Source: Tragulus kanchil
Lineage: Eukaryota > Chordata > Mammalia > Artiodactyla > Tragulidae
Length of the DNA stretch: 64,000 nucleotides
Reading direction: 5' to 3'
NCBI GenBank assembly: GCA_022376925.1
Contig: JAIOJX010000027.1
Span: forward strand, 15,145,471 to 15,209,470
A program made the translations under genes and the position numbers. The notes beneath the pieces were generated by a model. The model did not search any database, had not been told where the DNA came from, and saw only the letters and a list, made by a program, of their open reading frames with translations. Shown here piece after piece: positions 12,600 to 23,931 of the stretch. The stretch's first letter is position 1; each line of letters opens with the position of its first letter.

Positions 12600-12720
12600 G
12601 TAAAATTTTGCAGTATTTTCATTTCTGGTTAAATTTATTCTTAGATTGGCTTTCCTTGCTGTTTGTTATGAAAAGGACTCTTTTTCCATTATACTTTCTA
12701 GTCATTTTATTGTGACGGAC
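12600..12720 (-). mobile_element. Small antisense L1 fragment
   Basis: The segment cagtattttcatttctgg and the following ttaaatttattcttag resemble reversed L1 ORF2. Short and diverged. Confidence 0.4.
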
Positions 12721-12869
12721 AAATCCTCGTTCTTCTTAAGCAAAGATAGTTCTATCAATCACGTGAAAAGCTTTGGTTTAACATACTGCTGATACGGGTA
12801 CAGAGCAAAGTTCTTGCCATTTAAGATGTACTTTTACCACGAGATCGTTCGATTAAAAAAAAGTGTTCA

Positions 12870-13461
12870 GGGCTTCCCTGGTGGTCCAGTGGGTAAGGAC
12901 ACTGCCCTGCAGTGCAAGCATGCCGCTTCGATCCCTGGCCTGGGAAGATCCCACGTGCTGCGGAGCGAATAGACCCATGTGTCCAATTACCGAGCCGGAG
13001 CTCTGGAGCACATGCGCCCAGAGCTGGTGCTCTGAGACAACAGAAGCCACTGCGATGGGAGGCCCACAGGAGCCAAAGAACAAAGATGGAAATAAACATT
13101 TATTTTATTTATTTATCTTTTTGGGGGGTGGGGTGGGGAGGGAGAGGGACGGACGGGTCACTTCTATTGGTCTTTCATTTATTTATTTTCATCCGTCTTT
13201 GTTCTTTGGCCCGCGTGGGCCTCCCATTGTGGTGGCCCCTGTTGTCGCAGAGCGCCGGCTCTGGGCGCATGCACTCCAGAGCTCCGGCTCAGTGATTGGA
13301 CACATCGGTCCAGCCGCTCCGCGGCACGTGGGATCTTCCCAGGCCAGGGATCGAACCGGCGCCCCTTGCACTGCAAGGCGGTGTCCTTACCCACTGGACC
13401 ACCAGGGAAGCCCACAAAGATGGAAATAAATGAAAGACCAATAGAAGTGGCCAAAAAAAAG
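12870..13461 (+). mobile_element. CHR-type SINE interrupted by a second, inverted SINE
   Basis: The outer + SINE has target-site duplications aaaagtgttca at 12859-12869 and 13462-13472. Its body is split at 13097-13413 by a second element. Duplicated with sequence differences at 13910-14502. Confidence 0.9.
13097..13413 (-). mobile_element. Nested CHR-type SINE, inverted
   Basis: Inserted in reverse into the A-rich 3' part of the outer SINE. The 17-base target-site duplication acaaagatggaaataaa at 13080-13096 and 13414-13430 is perfect. Its tail contains a GGGGTGGGG-rich stretch (13122-13145). Confidence 0.92.
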
Positions 13462-13909
13462 AAAAGTGTTCACTTAGTCATAAATGGATAATTTTTTTTT
13501 AATGTCATTGCAGAAGTCTCCAAGTTTTCATGAAGCCGCACCCCTGTAGTAGTGTAGTCACCTGTCAGAGACAATGGAGTTCTTACAGGTCACCCATTTT
13601 GATTAGCTTCCTATAATCAACATTTACTTATACCGTCTTAGGGATGACATGTAGGTCTCTATAATGTTACCTGCTTTGAAATAATTCTGTCTTATATGTT
13701 GGCTTTTGAACAAAGACACTTTTTGATCCATCTGTTTCTTTTCATTTTATTGTGACGGACAAATCCTCGTTCTTCTTAAGCAAAGATAGTTCTATCAATC
13801 ACGTGAAAAGCTTTGGTTTAACATACTGCTGATACGGGTACAGAGCAAAGTTCTTGCCATTTAAGATGTACTTTTACCACGAGATCGTTCGATTAAAAAA
13901 AAGTGTTCA

Positions 13910-14502
13910 GGGCTTCCCTGGTGGTCCAGTGGGTAAGGACACTGCCCTGCAGTGCAAGGGGTGCCAGTTTGATCCCTGACCTGGGAAGATCCCACGTGCC
14001 GCGGAGCGGCTGGACCGATGTGTCCAATTACCGAGCTGGAGCTAAGGGGTGCATGCGCCCAGAGCTGGTGCTCTGTGACGAGAGAGGCCACCGCGATGGG
14101 AGGCCCACAGGAGCCAAAGAACAAAGATGGAAATAAACATTTATTTTATTTATTTATCTTTTTGGGGGGTGGGGTGGGGAGGGAGAGGGACGGACGGGTC
14201 ACTTCTATTGGTCTTTCATTTATTTATTTTCATCCGTCTTTGTTCTTTGGCCCGCGTGGGCCTCCCATTGTGGTGGCCCCTGTTGTCGCAGAGCGCCGGC
14301 TCTGGGCGCATGCACTCCAGAGCTCCGGCTCAGTGATTGGACACATCGGTCCAGCCGCTCCGCGGCACGTGGGATCTTCCCAGGCCAGGGATCGAACCGG
14401 CGCCCCTTGCACTGCAAGGCGGTGTCCTTACCCACTGGACCACCAGGGAAGCCCACAAAGATGGAAATAAATGAAAGACCAATAGAAGTGGCCAAAAAAA
14501 AG
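13910..14502 (+). mobile_element. Second copy of the nested SINE pair
   Basis: Copy of 12870-13461 within duplication 5, with the inner reverse SINE at about 14138-14454. The outer SINE head differs from the first copy at several bases (for example gcaaggggtgccag versus gcaagcatgccgct). Confidence 0.85.
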
Positions 14503-15916
14503 AAAAGTGTTCACTTAGTCATAAATGGATAATTTTTTTTTAATGTCATTGCAGAAGTCTCCAAGTTTTCATGAAGCCGCACCCCTGTAGTAGTGTAGTC
14601 ACCTGTCAGAGACAATGGAGTTCTTACAGGTCACCCATTTTGATTAGCTTCCTATAATCAACATTTACTTATACCGTCTTAGGGATGACATGTAGGTCTC
14701 TATAATGTTACCTGCTTTGAAATAATTCTGTCTTATATGTTGGCTTTTGAACAAAGACACTTTTTGATCCATCTGTTTCTTTTCTTTTTTTTATTTCGAA
14801 CAACTCTAGCTTTGAGCTTAGTTTTTGGTACTGTTTTCGGGAAGTACGTATCCTTCAGTACTTGATGATTTCAGTACTGTTGTCTGATCATCCTCCCGTT
14901 CCCCCTTCCCCTGCTCTCCCCAGCCAGATCTCCTGTGGAACACAGTATTGTACAAATGAAGCTTGAAGGGTGTATTCTTGGCAGACTGACATATTCTGCC
15001 TATTCTGACCTTAAAGGTGGATAATGATAGCTCATGATTTATGTTGCATAACCAGGTGGTGCTGTCTTCTCAGAGAGCACGTCACTGCATGGTATCTAGT
15101 AAAACATCTAATCACATAGCAGAGATAGTGATCAACAAATTAATAAATTAGACCTCTACTTATGCTTAAATTATCAAAGCTAATCATTTAAGTGAGACGT
15201 TCTATTTCAGTTAAGGTTTCTGGCACCATAGTTAATGAGACTTGGAATTTCCACCAGAGCGATTAGCTCTTTCTTAGTGATTAGCTTTGATAGCATGATT
15301 ATAAGTGCAGCCTTAATTCCTTAAGTTACTAGCCTCTCCCCCAGCGTTTTGTTCATACATATACACATGAAATGGCCAGCTAACCTTATATATTAGAGAT
15401 GTACCTTTTGAGACAGTGGTAAGCAGGCTATGAAGTTTTACATAAACTGACAGCAGTCTTTAAGAATAGAAATCCATACATGAATATAGTCATTTAGCTT
15501 TTTCTTCTTAAACGGCTTTTGGAGCTTCAGCATTATACTTGGATTTTTAGAAAGAAACATTAACAGTGGACTTAGAAAATAAAGATCATATATTTAGCAA
15601 CATAATGAATTTACAGTTTAAACACGAAGAATGTTTATAAGTACGCAGTATGTGTGCAGCTGATACTGAACCCAGGAGTAAGGTTCTCTGACAGAGGAAA
15701 ATAAGACTTTAAGGAGTAAACAGTGAAATTATTTCAGACCTGAGGGTTCTACAATTAAATCTACATGCCAGTCATTGGTAGGATTGTCATCTAAAAGTAA
15801 AGGGATAATCTGATTGACAGGAGATGTAGGTAGAAAGAGTAGTCTCTTCAGGAAAAAACTGAGAGCTGGGCAAAGCAGTAGGAAATAAAAAGTAGTCAGG
15901 AAAGAAGAAAAGAATT

Positions 15917-16247
15917 CGGGCTTCCCTGGTGGTCCAGTGGGTAAGGACACCGCCTTGCAGTGCAAGGGGCGCCGGTTCGAGCCCTGGCCTGGGAAGATCC
16001 CACGTGCTGTGGAGCGGCTGGACCGATGTGTCCAATTACCGAGCCGGAGCTCTGGAGCGCATGCGCCCAGAGCCGGTACTCTGAGACAACAGGGGCCACC
16101 ACAATGGGAGGCCCACGCGGGCCAAAGAACAAAGACGGATGAAAATGGACAAATGAAAGACCAATAGAAGTGGCCCGCCTGCTCCCCTCCTTCCCCACCA
16201 CCTGAAATAAATAAATAAATAAATCTTTGGGGAAAAAAAAGAAGAAG
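15917..16247 (+). mobile_element. CHR-type SINE
   Basis: Full-length head and body ending in (AAAT)n and an A/G-rich tail. Target-site duplication ambiguous because both flanks are purine-rich (aaagaagaaaagaa). Copied at about 17006-17336 by duplication 6. Confidence 0.85.
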
Positions 16248-17005
16248 AAGAAGAAAAGAAAGATGAAGAGTATAGCTTATATATTTAAACAACCCATGGG
16301 CCCTAAGTGTGGGTGGAAATAAAAGGGCATTCTCTGTCAGAGATACATGTATTTTTTTATACGCAAGGATCTTTTTCTCAAATTTTTGTTTGCTGGCCCT
16401 TTCCTTTCAATGAACTTCATAGGCATTTCCCTCTGTGGGGAAGAAATCCGAAATTTTGAACTTATTACCCGTAATGCATTTCATTGTAATCAATTAGCAT
16501 GCTCTCAGTAGTTTTTTTTTTTTTTTTTAATCTAAATAACTTAAATAAGCTTTATATAAGTCATAACATTATTCTAGCGGATACGTCAAATTGATGATTG
16601 TTAAAGTTGATGATGGATTATGTTTAGATATTTTAATAATAAAAGTTTAAATATATTCTCCTTGATTAAAACTTTGAAGTAAAACTTAGAAATTTTGAGT
16701 TAGTTGAGGCTTATTCTGCCTCCTCTTTCTGAAGTCCTAACAGATGTTAGTTTTGTACTTTAGTAGAAGAACAACAGCTATTCACACATAAAAGCCTTTA
16801 GAATGTGAGCCCCTACAGTTTTTGACTATGCTAAACACTCAGAGCCTGGTAATAAAAAGAAGCACTTAATTTTGGTTCTAAGAGCTAATCGTCTTCTGAA
16901 ACTGTAAAAAGTAGGTAGAAAAAAAAGGGGGGTCTCTTCAGGAAAAACTGAGAGCTGGGCAAAGCAGTAGGAAATAAAAAGTAGTCAGGAAAGAAGAAAA
17001 GAATT

Positions 17006-17336
17006 CGGGCTTCCCTGGTGGTCCAGTGGGTAAGGACACCGCCTTGCAGTGCAAGGGGCGCCGGTTCGAGCCCTGGCCTGGGAAGATCCCACGTGCTGTG
17101 GAGCGGCTGGACCGATGTGTCCAATTACCGAGCCGGAGCTCTGGAGCGCATGCGCCCAGAGCCGGTACTCTGAGACAACAGGGGCCACCACAATGGGAGG
17201 CCCACGCGGGCCAAAGAACAAAGACGGATGAAAATGGACAAATGAAAGACCAATAGAAGTGGCCCGCCTGCTCCCCTCCTTCCCCACCACCTGAAATAAA
17301 TAAATAAATAAATCTTTGGGGAAAAAAAAGAAGAAG
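17006..17336 (+). mobile_element. Second copy of the SINE in duplication 6
   Basis: Identical or nearly identical to 15917-16247; not an independent insertion. Confidence 0.85.
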
Positions 17337-18884
17337 AAGAAGAAAAGAAAGATGAAGAGTATAGCTTATATATTTAAACAACCCATGGGCCCTAAGTGTG
17401 GGTGGAAATAAAAGGGCATTCTCTGTCAGAGATACATGTATTTTTTTATACGCAAGGATCTTTTTCTCAAATTTTTGTTTGCTGGCCCTTTCCTTTCAAT
17501 GAACTTCATAGGCATTTCCCTCTGTGGGGAAGAAATCCGAAATTTTGAACTTATTACCCGTAATGCATTTCATTGTAATCAATTAGCATGCTCTCAGTAG
17601 TTTTTTTTTTTTTTTTTAATCTAAATAACTTAAATAAGCTTTATATAAGTCATAACATTATTCTAGCGGATACGTCAAATTGATGATTGTTAAAGTTGAT
17701 GATGGATTATGTTTAGATATTTTAATAATAAAAGTTTAAATATATTCTCCTTGATTAAAACTTTGAAGTAAAACTTAGAAATTTTGAGTTAGTTGAGGCT
17801 TATTCTGCCTCCTCTTTCTGAAGTCCTAACAGATGTTAGTTTTGTACTTTAGTAGAAGAACAACAGCTATTCACACATAAAAGCCTTTAGAATGTGAGCC
17901 CCTACAGTTTTTGACTATGCTAAACACTCAGAGCCTGGTAATAAAAAGAAGCACTTAATTTTGGTTCTAAGAGCTAATCGTCTTCATAACAAACCTTGAT
18001 TTTAAAAAAAGGCACACTGCACAAGTTGTTGGTGGTTCAGAAAGGTGGGTTGTTCTACCCAATACCGTAAATAAAGAAATGTCAATAAATAAAGTCAATA
18101 AAGAAATGTCAGATGTGCTGATTAAATTCACAGTTGACAGTAGTTAGGATGGTTAATAGTCTAGAAAATAGGAGTCAAATTCAGAATGATGTTGACCATT
18201 GGGGAAAAAAATGCCTTTGAAGCAGAGTAAACCTAAAGATCAATTTAGATACTACACATAAAGACAGAGAAACAGTAAAATATATGAGAAAGGAATTAGT
18301 GAGGTGGAAGTGTTGTCGCTTGCCTTTCTCATCCAGTAGCTGAAACTTTGGAGATGCAGAAGTGACCTGAACATTCCTCATCTGACAGTGGGAGTCTCTC
18401 CTCCCTCCCTCCCTCTCTGCTCCAGGGCAGCCAGTCCAGGCCCACCCCCTTTCCCAGCGGATGCCTGTGGTCCCACCTGTGGGGACCCCTCTCCTGTGCT
18501 CCCCCTACAGTTTCCCCATTTAATTGACCTGACAGTGCCTGCTTGTGCGGTCTTACATCCTTCCCCCCCAAGTCCTGCTCTTTCTGTGCCCATTTCTCTC
18601 TTTTCTTTTGTAGCCTAACCTCCAGTTCCTGATTTCCAGTTACTTATAACAACAAAGGTAAAAGGAAGTTGCCTCAGAATCATAATGACCAGAAACTGAA
18701 TAGAAAATCTGTTACTGGGAGAGAGAGAGGCAACAGTAAAAAGCCAATACCATCCTGTCATTTAGGACCTAACACGGAGATAAAAGGCTTATCTTTTTAC
18801 GTTCCATTAAAAACAGACTCTTCCTGTGTTCTAAATGCCATGCATGCTGAACTCACAACGTGCATGTGTTTCTCACAATCCTAA

Positions 18885-19030
18885 GAGGTGGGTAGTGTGG
18901 ACTGTGAGGCCACACGTGGACTGTGAGGCCCCATATGCAGATGAAGCTCCTAAGAGGTGAAGTCAGTTGCCCAGAGTGATGCTTCTAGTTCAGGGAGTCG
19001 CACGTCTGCCCTGAGAGCCCGGCTCTAGAC
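18885..19030 (+). mobile_element. MIR-like SINE remnant
   Basis: Contains cctaagaggtgaagtcagttgcccagagtgatg-like wording characteristic of the MIR core, with an internal near-duplication of gtggactgtgaggcc (18896, 18916). Highly diverged. Confidence 0.4.
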
Positions 19031-19489
19031 GGGGGCTGGACAGCTCCCTTTTCGACATCCTGCCGTGCTCACAACAGTCGGGTCAGGAGACTTGGAGGGA
19101 GTTAAGGAAATGGCTGGCCAGTACATCCTGTCGGAGACTGTGCCGTGTAGGGAGGAGAAAACCATTAATTGGGTTTCACACATATGCAGGATTGATTGAA
19201 GAATAATGACTGTCGTGTTTAGTCAAAGACTGTCTAAAGGAAGGCATGCAGCAGGGCTGACCGGAAGCACCTCTGTTGGGGTCAGGAGCCCTGTCTTGTA
19301 AGGATTAGTAAACTGGGAGGTTGTGAAGGGCGCACAAGACACATCTTGAATGAATGGGTGTGTTCAAGACATTGTGATTCAATTGACTGTGACTATATTT
19401 TCTCCATTTAATTTTGAGCAGATACGTTTCTTCACTCTTACTCTTAATCTAATGTTGCCTAAAATTTGGTAGAACTTTAGAACTGAAGA

Positions 19490-19610
19490 CAGGTGGTTCA
19501 GCCCCATATTTTGCAGACAAGAAAGCGGAGTCAGAAACGAGACGTGTGTTGCAATAGGACTGCCTGCCAGGGCCAGAACTGCATTTGAGCCCAGGTCTCC
19601 AGATACCGTG
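19490..19610 (+). mobile_element. MIR-like SINE remnant
   Basis: The order tttgcagacaagaaagcgga, then gccagaactgcatttgagcc, then caggtctcc follows the MIR 3' core. Diverged. Confidence 0.4.
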
Positions 19611-19761
19611 TACTCTGCTCAGGCTGCTTTGAGGGGGTTTTCATAGTCACAGAAGAGAGTGTGTTTGAAAATTTCTGCTCATTACAGTGAGATTCCTAAG
19701 TTCAAAAGAGAGTAGGGTGTACATTTTGTGGATTTATGAGATGTCTTTTTTCTCTGCATAG

Positions 19762-20067
<306 letters not shown>

Positions 20068-21289
20068 TAGGGTGTTTCTTCTCCTGTTTCTTCTGTTTGC
20101 ATAATTGTCTTTAAACAGTAGTTGATGCTCATCACTTAGAGATATGCCTCAGGGTACGTGTTAATTTAGGACTATATCGGTTCTGTGTTTATGGTCTGGA
20201 GGGTAAGTAATCTCAGTAATTGGGAACTGATAATTTTGATCTACATTGTAACCTGTGAATGGGTGAAAGAAGTAAGGAAAACTAAAATATATTTCTAAAT
20301 AGGATCACCTTTGCCTGGGAAGATCTTGTTTTCTGGATTTTTGTGTGGTTTTTTTGTTTTGTTTTCAGAGTTGTGGATTGGTTGTGTCAATTTCAGTTTT
20401 CACTAGTTTTGCTGTTAATAAAGTTGTTGGGAGTTTGGTACACACTAGAGTCTGGCATAAAAGAAACCAATAGAGTATAACATTTTGAGATTTAGAAATC
20501 CAGTGTTTATTTTCTGTATTGTAATGAACTAAGAAATATAAATTCAAAGATGGGGGAGAAAAGCAAGGTGTTGGAACAGACGTGGCCGTGAACTTGTGTG
20601 GTGGAAAGTCTGAAGTCTCCGCTTCAGCCTGACCATGTTTATCTTTCCTTTGTTTCCCTCATTTTTTATGTTGACTGTAAAGAAATGTTACATGTAAAGA
20701 ATGATACCATTAGATTCTCTAACCTGTAGCGCTCTCTTTGTAGGCGGTAGACCTTGATCTTTGTGAGCAAGTCTATAATCATTGGTGAATTTCTGCCTTC
20801 ATAGCATCTTTGTTTCTCATTAGAATGTGAATCCATTGTTTCTGTAACTGACCCATTTTGAAGTATGTGCATACAAGCATATTTTTAGAACAATAGACAT
20901 GGTAGGTCAGAAAGCATTAAATTCCCAGCATCATCATTTTAATCTTTAAACACTCATTAGTTCCTTCTGTGTGTAAGCTGCTGTATTTTGCCTGGAATTG
21001 CTTTGTCATTTTAAAAGGTCTAGCAAAAATGCGCTCTCGTCATATTTCAATTTTTTGAGAAACATCTAAATTACAAGTAAGTGATGAAAATTTGTCACTT
21101 TTTAGTTGTTTTACTATAATTTATTTTAATGACAACAACATTTCTCCTTTTTTTTTCCAGCCTATATTTTAAGATAGCTTTTGGCCATTTGATAAGGTAC
21201 TAACTTCCTGAACAAGTGCCCAAAGCACATGTCATTTATGGTGTCTTTTCTACAAATATAAAATTATTATTTTCTTCATTGTTGGTGTT

Positions 21290-21484
21290 TATAGTCACTA
21301 AGTTGTGTTGAGACCCCCTGGATGGCAGCCCGCCAGGCTCCTCTGTCCGTGGGATCTCCCAGGCAAGACTACTGGAGTGGGCTGCCGTGTCCTTCTCCAG
21401 GGGGTCTTCCCCACCCAGGGGCTGAACCTGGGTCTCCTGCGGTGGCAGGCGGGTTCTTTACCACTGCGCCACCAGGGAGCCCCG
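21290..21484 (-). mobile_element. Bov-tA SINE, antisense
   Basis: Reverse complement reads GGGGCTCCCTGGTGGCGCAG, then AGGTTCAGCCCCTGGG and GAGCCTGGCGGGCTGCC, the ruminant-specific Bov-tA family. Forms an inverted pair with the next element. Confidence 0.85.
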
Positions 21485-21536
21485 TTTCCCTCACTGCTCG
21501 AAGACAAATAGTGCCGTCCTCTGGCTGAAAGTAAGT

Positions 21537-21725
21537 GCCCAGTGGCTCAGTGGTAAAGACTCCACCTGCAGCACAGGGGACTCAAGAGACGTGGATTTTG
21601 TCTCCAAAGGTCAGGAAGACGCCCTGGAGAAGGACACGGCAGCCCACTCCAGTAGTCTTGCCTGGAAGATGCCACGGACAGAGGAGCCTGGCGAGCTGCC
21701 ATCCAGGGGGCCGCAGAAAGTCGTA
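21537..21725 (+). mobile_element. Bov-tA SINE
   Basis: Reads agtggctcagtggtaaagac through ggagcctggcgagctgcc. It lies about 50 bases from an inverted copy (21290-21484), so the RNA of this HELZ intron can fold into a hairpin of about 180 paired bases. Confidence 0.85.
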
Positions 21726-22647
21726 CATGAATGAACACACACATCCAATACTTGGCGTTTAAAAACTTATTCAAAAATCACTTAGATCTTGAAGCACAAC
21801 TTCTAGTCTAATAGTATGTATGTATGTGTCTGTTTGCGTGTATATATGTATCTGTTTTCTCTTGCTTTATTTTTAGAGGAATGTAGCAATTGCCAGTGGT
21901 GACTCAGAAGGAAAATTATCACCACTTGGGAGCCTTCTTTCTAAAGTTTGAGACTTATTTCCTGAGTGGAAGGGAACTGTATTACAGTGGTCTGGAATTT
22001 GAAGGAGATCATGCTATGACTGTATTTTCTCCCCCTTCTCAAGCCTGTGAGCAAAGACCGTGTGTCTGCCTTTTTGAACGCTGAATACCCATCTTGGCAC
22101 CGATCACGCTTCAGGCTCTGGGTAAACACTGCTGAGTCAGGAGATCGTGAAAACAGACCCTGCGTGATCGAGGGAGTGACCCTGTCTCCCCGGGTGGCCT
22201 TTGCCCGATGGTGCCCGTGGTGAGGCGGGCTCGTCTGGCCGCCGCTGAGCGCTCTGGTTCTGTTCTCTTGCGCTGGCGGCAAGGCACACTCTGTCAGGCG
22301 TTTTCTTTTCACGCGCAGATGAAAATTCAAGATTATTTGGAAATATGTATTTTGAAAAAAAGCATTGGCTGCCAGATTGGTAAAATTCAGTTTTAAAAAA
22401 GAATTGTCTTATCTGGAGTGTATATATATATATATGGTAAATCAAATTAACAGATCTTTATTTTCATGGTTAGATCAGCGTGTAAGCATGAGGTTAAACT
22501 GCCTCTAGGATATTATTTTGTAAGTATTATTTAATTGAAAACATTCTAAACTCTAATTATATTGTTATGAAAACAAGAACATGGTTAAATAAGAAGACTT
22601 AGTAAATGAAAATAGTAATTTCTTGGGGATAAAAATAGTGATTTCTT

Positions 22648-22826
22648 AGGCCTGCCCTAGTGGTCCAGTGGTTAAGAAACCACCTTCCAATGCAAGGGGT
22701 GTGGGTTCGATCCCTCGTCAGGGAGCTAAGATCCTCCACACTGCAGGACAGCCAAGCCCCTAAGGCACAGCGAAGAGTCCACATTGTCGCAGCTGAGACT
22801 CAGCGTGGCCAAATAAGTGAATGTTT
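22648..22826 (+). mobile_element. CHR-2-like SINE
   Basis: Reads cctagtggtccagtggttaa, box B gggttcgatccct, cgtcagggagctaagatcct and a T/A-rich end. More diverged than the CHR-type copies. Copied at 23754-23931 by duplication 7. Confidence 0.75.
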
Positions 22827-23753
22827 TTTTTTTTAAATTATAAGTTCTTGAACAACCAATAAAATGCTTATTTTGTGTATTAGGCCATACAAGACCCTTT
22901 TATACTGAAAATATTTGTTAAATGAATGTTTGTGTCTGTTTGCGTGTATATATGTATCTGTTTTCTCTTGCTTTATTTTTAGAGGAATGTAGCAATTGCC
23001 AGTGGTGACTCAGAAGGAAAATTATCACCACTTGGGAGCCTTCTTTCTAAAGTTTGAGACTTATTTCCTGAGTGGAAGGGAACTGTATTACAGTGGTCTG
23101 GAATTTGAAGGAGATCATGCTATGACTGTATTTTCTCCCCCTTCTCAAGCCTGTGAGCAAAGACCGTGTGTCTGCCTTTTTGAACGCTGAATACCCATCT
23201 TGGCACCGATCACGCTTCAGGCTCTGGGTAAACACTGCTGAGTCAGGAGATCGTGAAAACAGACCCTGCGTGATCGAGGAGTGACCCTGTCTCCCCGGGT
23301 GGCCTTTGCCCGATGGTGCCCGTGGTGAGGCGGGCTCGTCTGGCCGCCGCTGAGCGCTCTGGTTCTGTTCTCTTGCGCTGGCGGCAAGGCACACTCTGTC
23401 AGGCGTTTTCTTTTCACGCGCAGATGAAAATTCAAGATTATTTGGAAATATGTATTTTGAAAAAAAGCATTGGCTGCCAGATTGGTAAAATTCAGTTTTA
23501 AAAAAGAATTGTCTTATCTGGAGTGTATATATATATATATGGTAAATCAAATTAACAGATCTTTATTTTCATGGTTAGATCAGCGTGTAAGCATGAGGTT
23601 AAACTGCCTCTAGGATATTATTTTGTAAGTATTATTTAATTGAAAACATTCTAAACTCTAATTATATTGTTATGAAAACAAGAACATGGTTAAATAAGAA
23701 GACTTAGTAAATGAAAATAGTAATTTCTTGGGGATAAAAATAGTGATTTCTTA

Positions 23754-23931
23754 GGCCTGCCCTAGTGGTCCAGTGGTTAAGAAACCACCTTCCAATGCAA
23801 GGGGTGTGGGTTCGATCCCTCGTCAGGGAGCTAAGATCCTCCACACTGCAGGACAGCCAAGCCCCTAAGGCACAGCGAAGAGTCCACATTGTCGCAGCTG
23901 AGACTCAGCGTGGCCAAATAAGTGAATGTTT
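23754..23931 (+). mobile_element. Second copy of the CHR-2-like SINE
   Basis: Copy made by duplication 7; its 3' 70 bases appear a third time at 25007-25075 through duplication 8. Confidence 0.75.

Larger units (their letters stand above)
12702..14784. repeat. Direct duplication 5 (12702-13743 / 13742-14784)
   Basis: Offset 1040-1041. Copies differ by clustered substitutions in the outer SINE head, more than in other pairs. Contains the nested SINEs. Confidence 0.95.
15842..17985. repeat. Direct duplication 6 (15842-16896 / 16932-17985)
   Basis: Offset 1089-1090, with a 35-base A- and G-rich filler at 16897-16931 that looks like a corrupted form of the true left flank. Confidence 0.95.
3310..19761 (+). 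other. HELZ: HELZ intron, L1- and SINE-rich
   Basis: The intron has a GTAAGT donor at 3310 and a CAG-like acceptor (TAG at 19759-19761). It holds antisense L1 fragments (3478-9960), CHR-type SINEs, a nested inverted SINE pair and duplications 2-6. The duplications add about 5.4 kb, so the true length is nearer 11 kb. From 14785 to 15841 and from 17986 to 18880 I see no recognisable element. Weak MIR-like segments lie at 18885-19030 and 19490-19610. Confidence 0.85.

Noticed and set aside
12863..13429. 188-residue open frame, and similar frames in 14018-14470, 15729-16292, 43123-43566 and 61891-62619
   Set aside because: All lie across CHR-type SINEs; the same peptide phrases recur wherever the SINE does. 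They are not genes.
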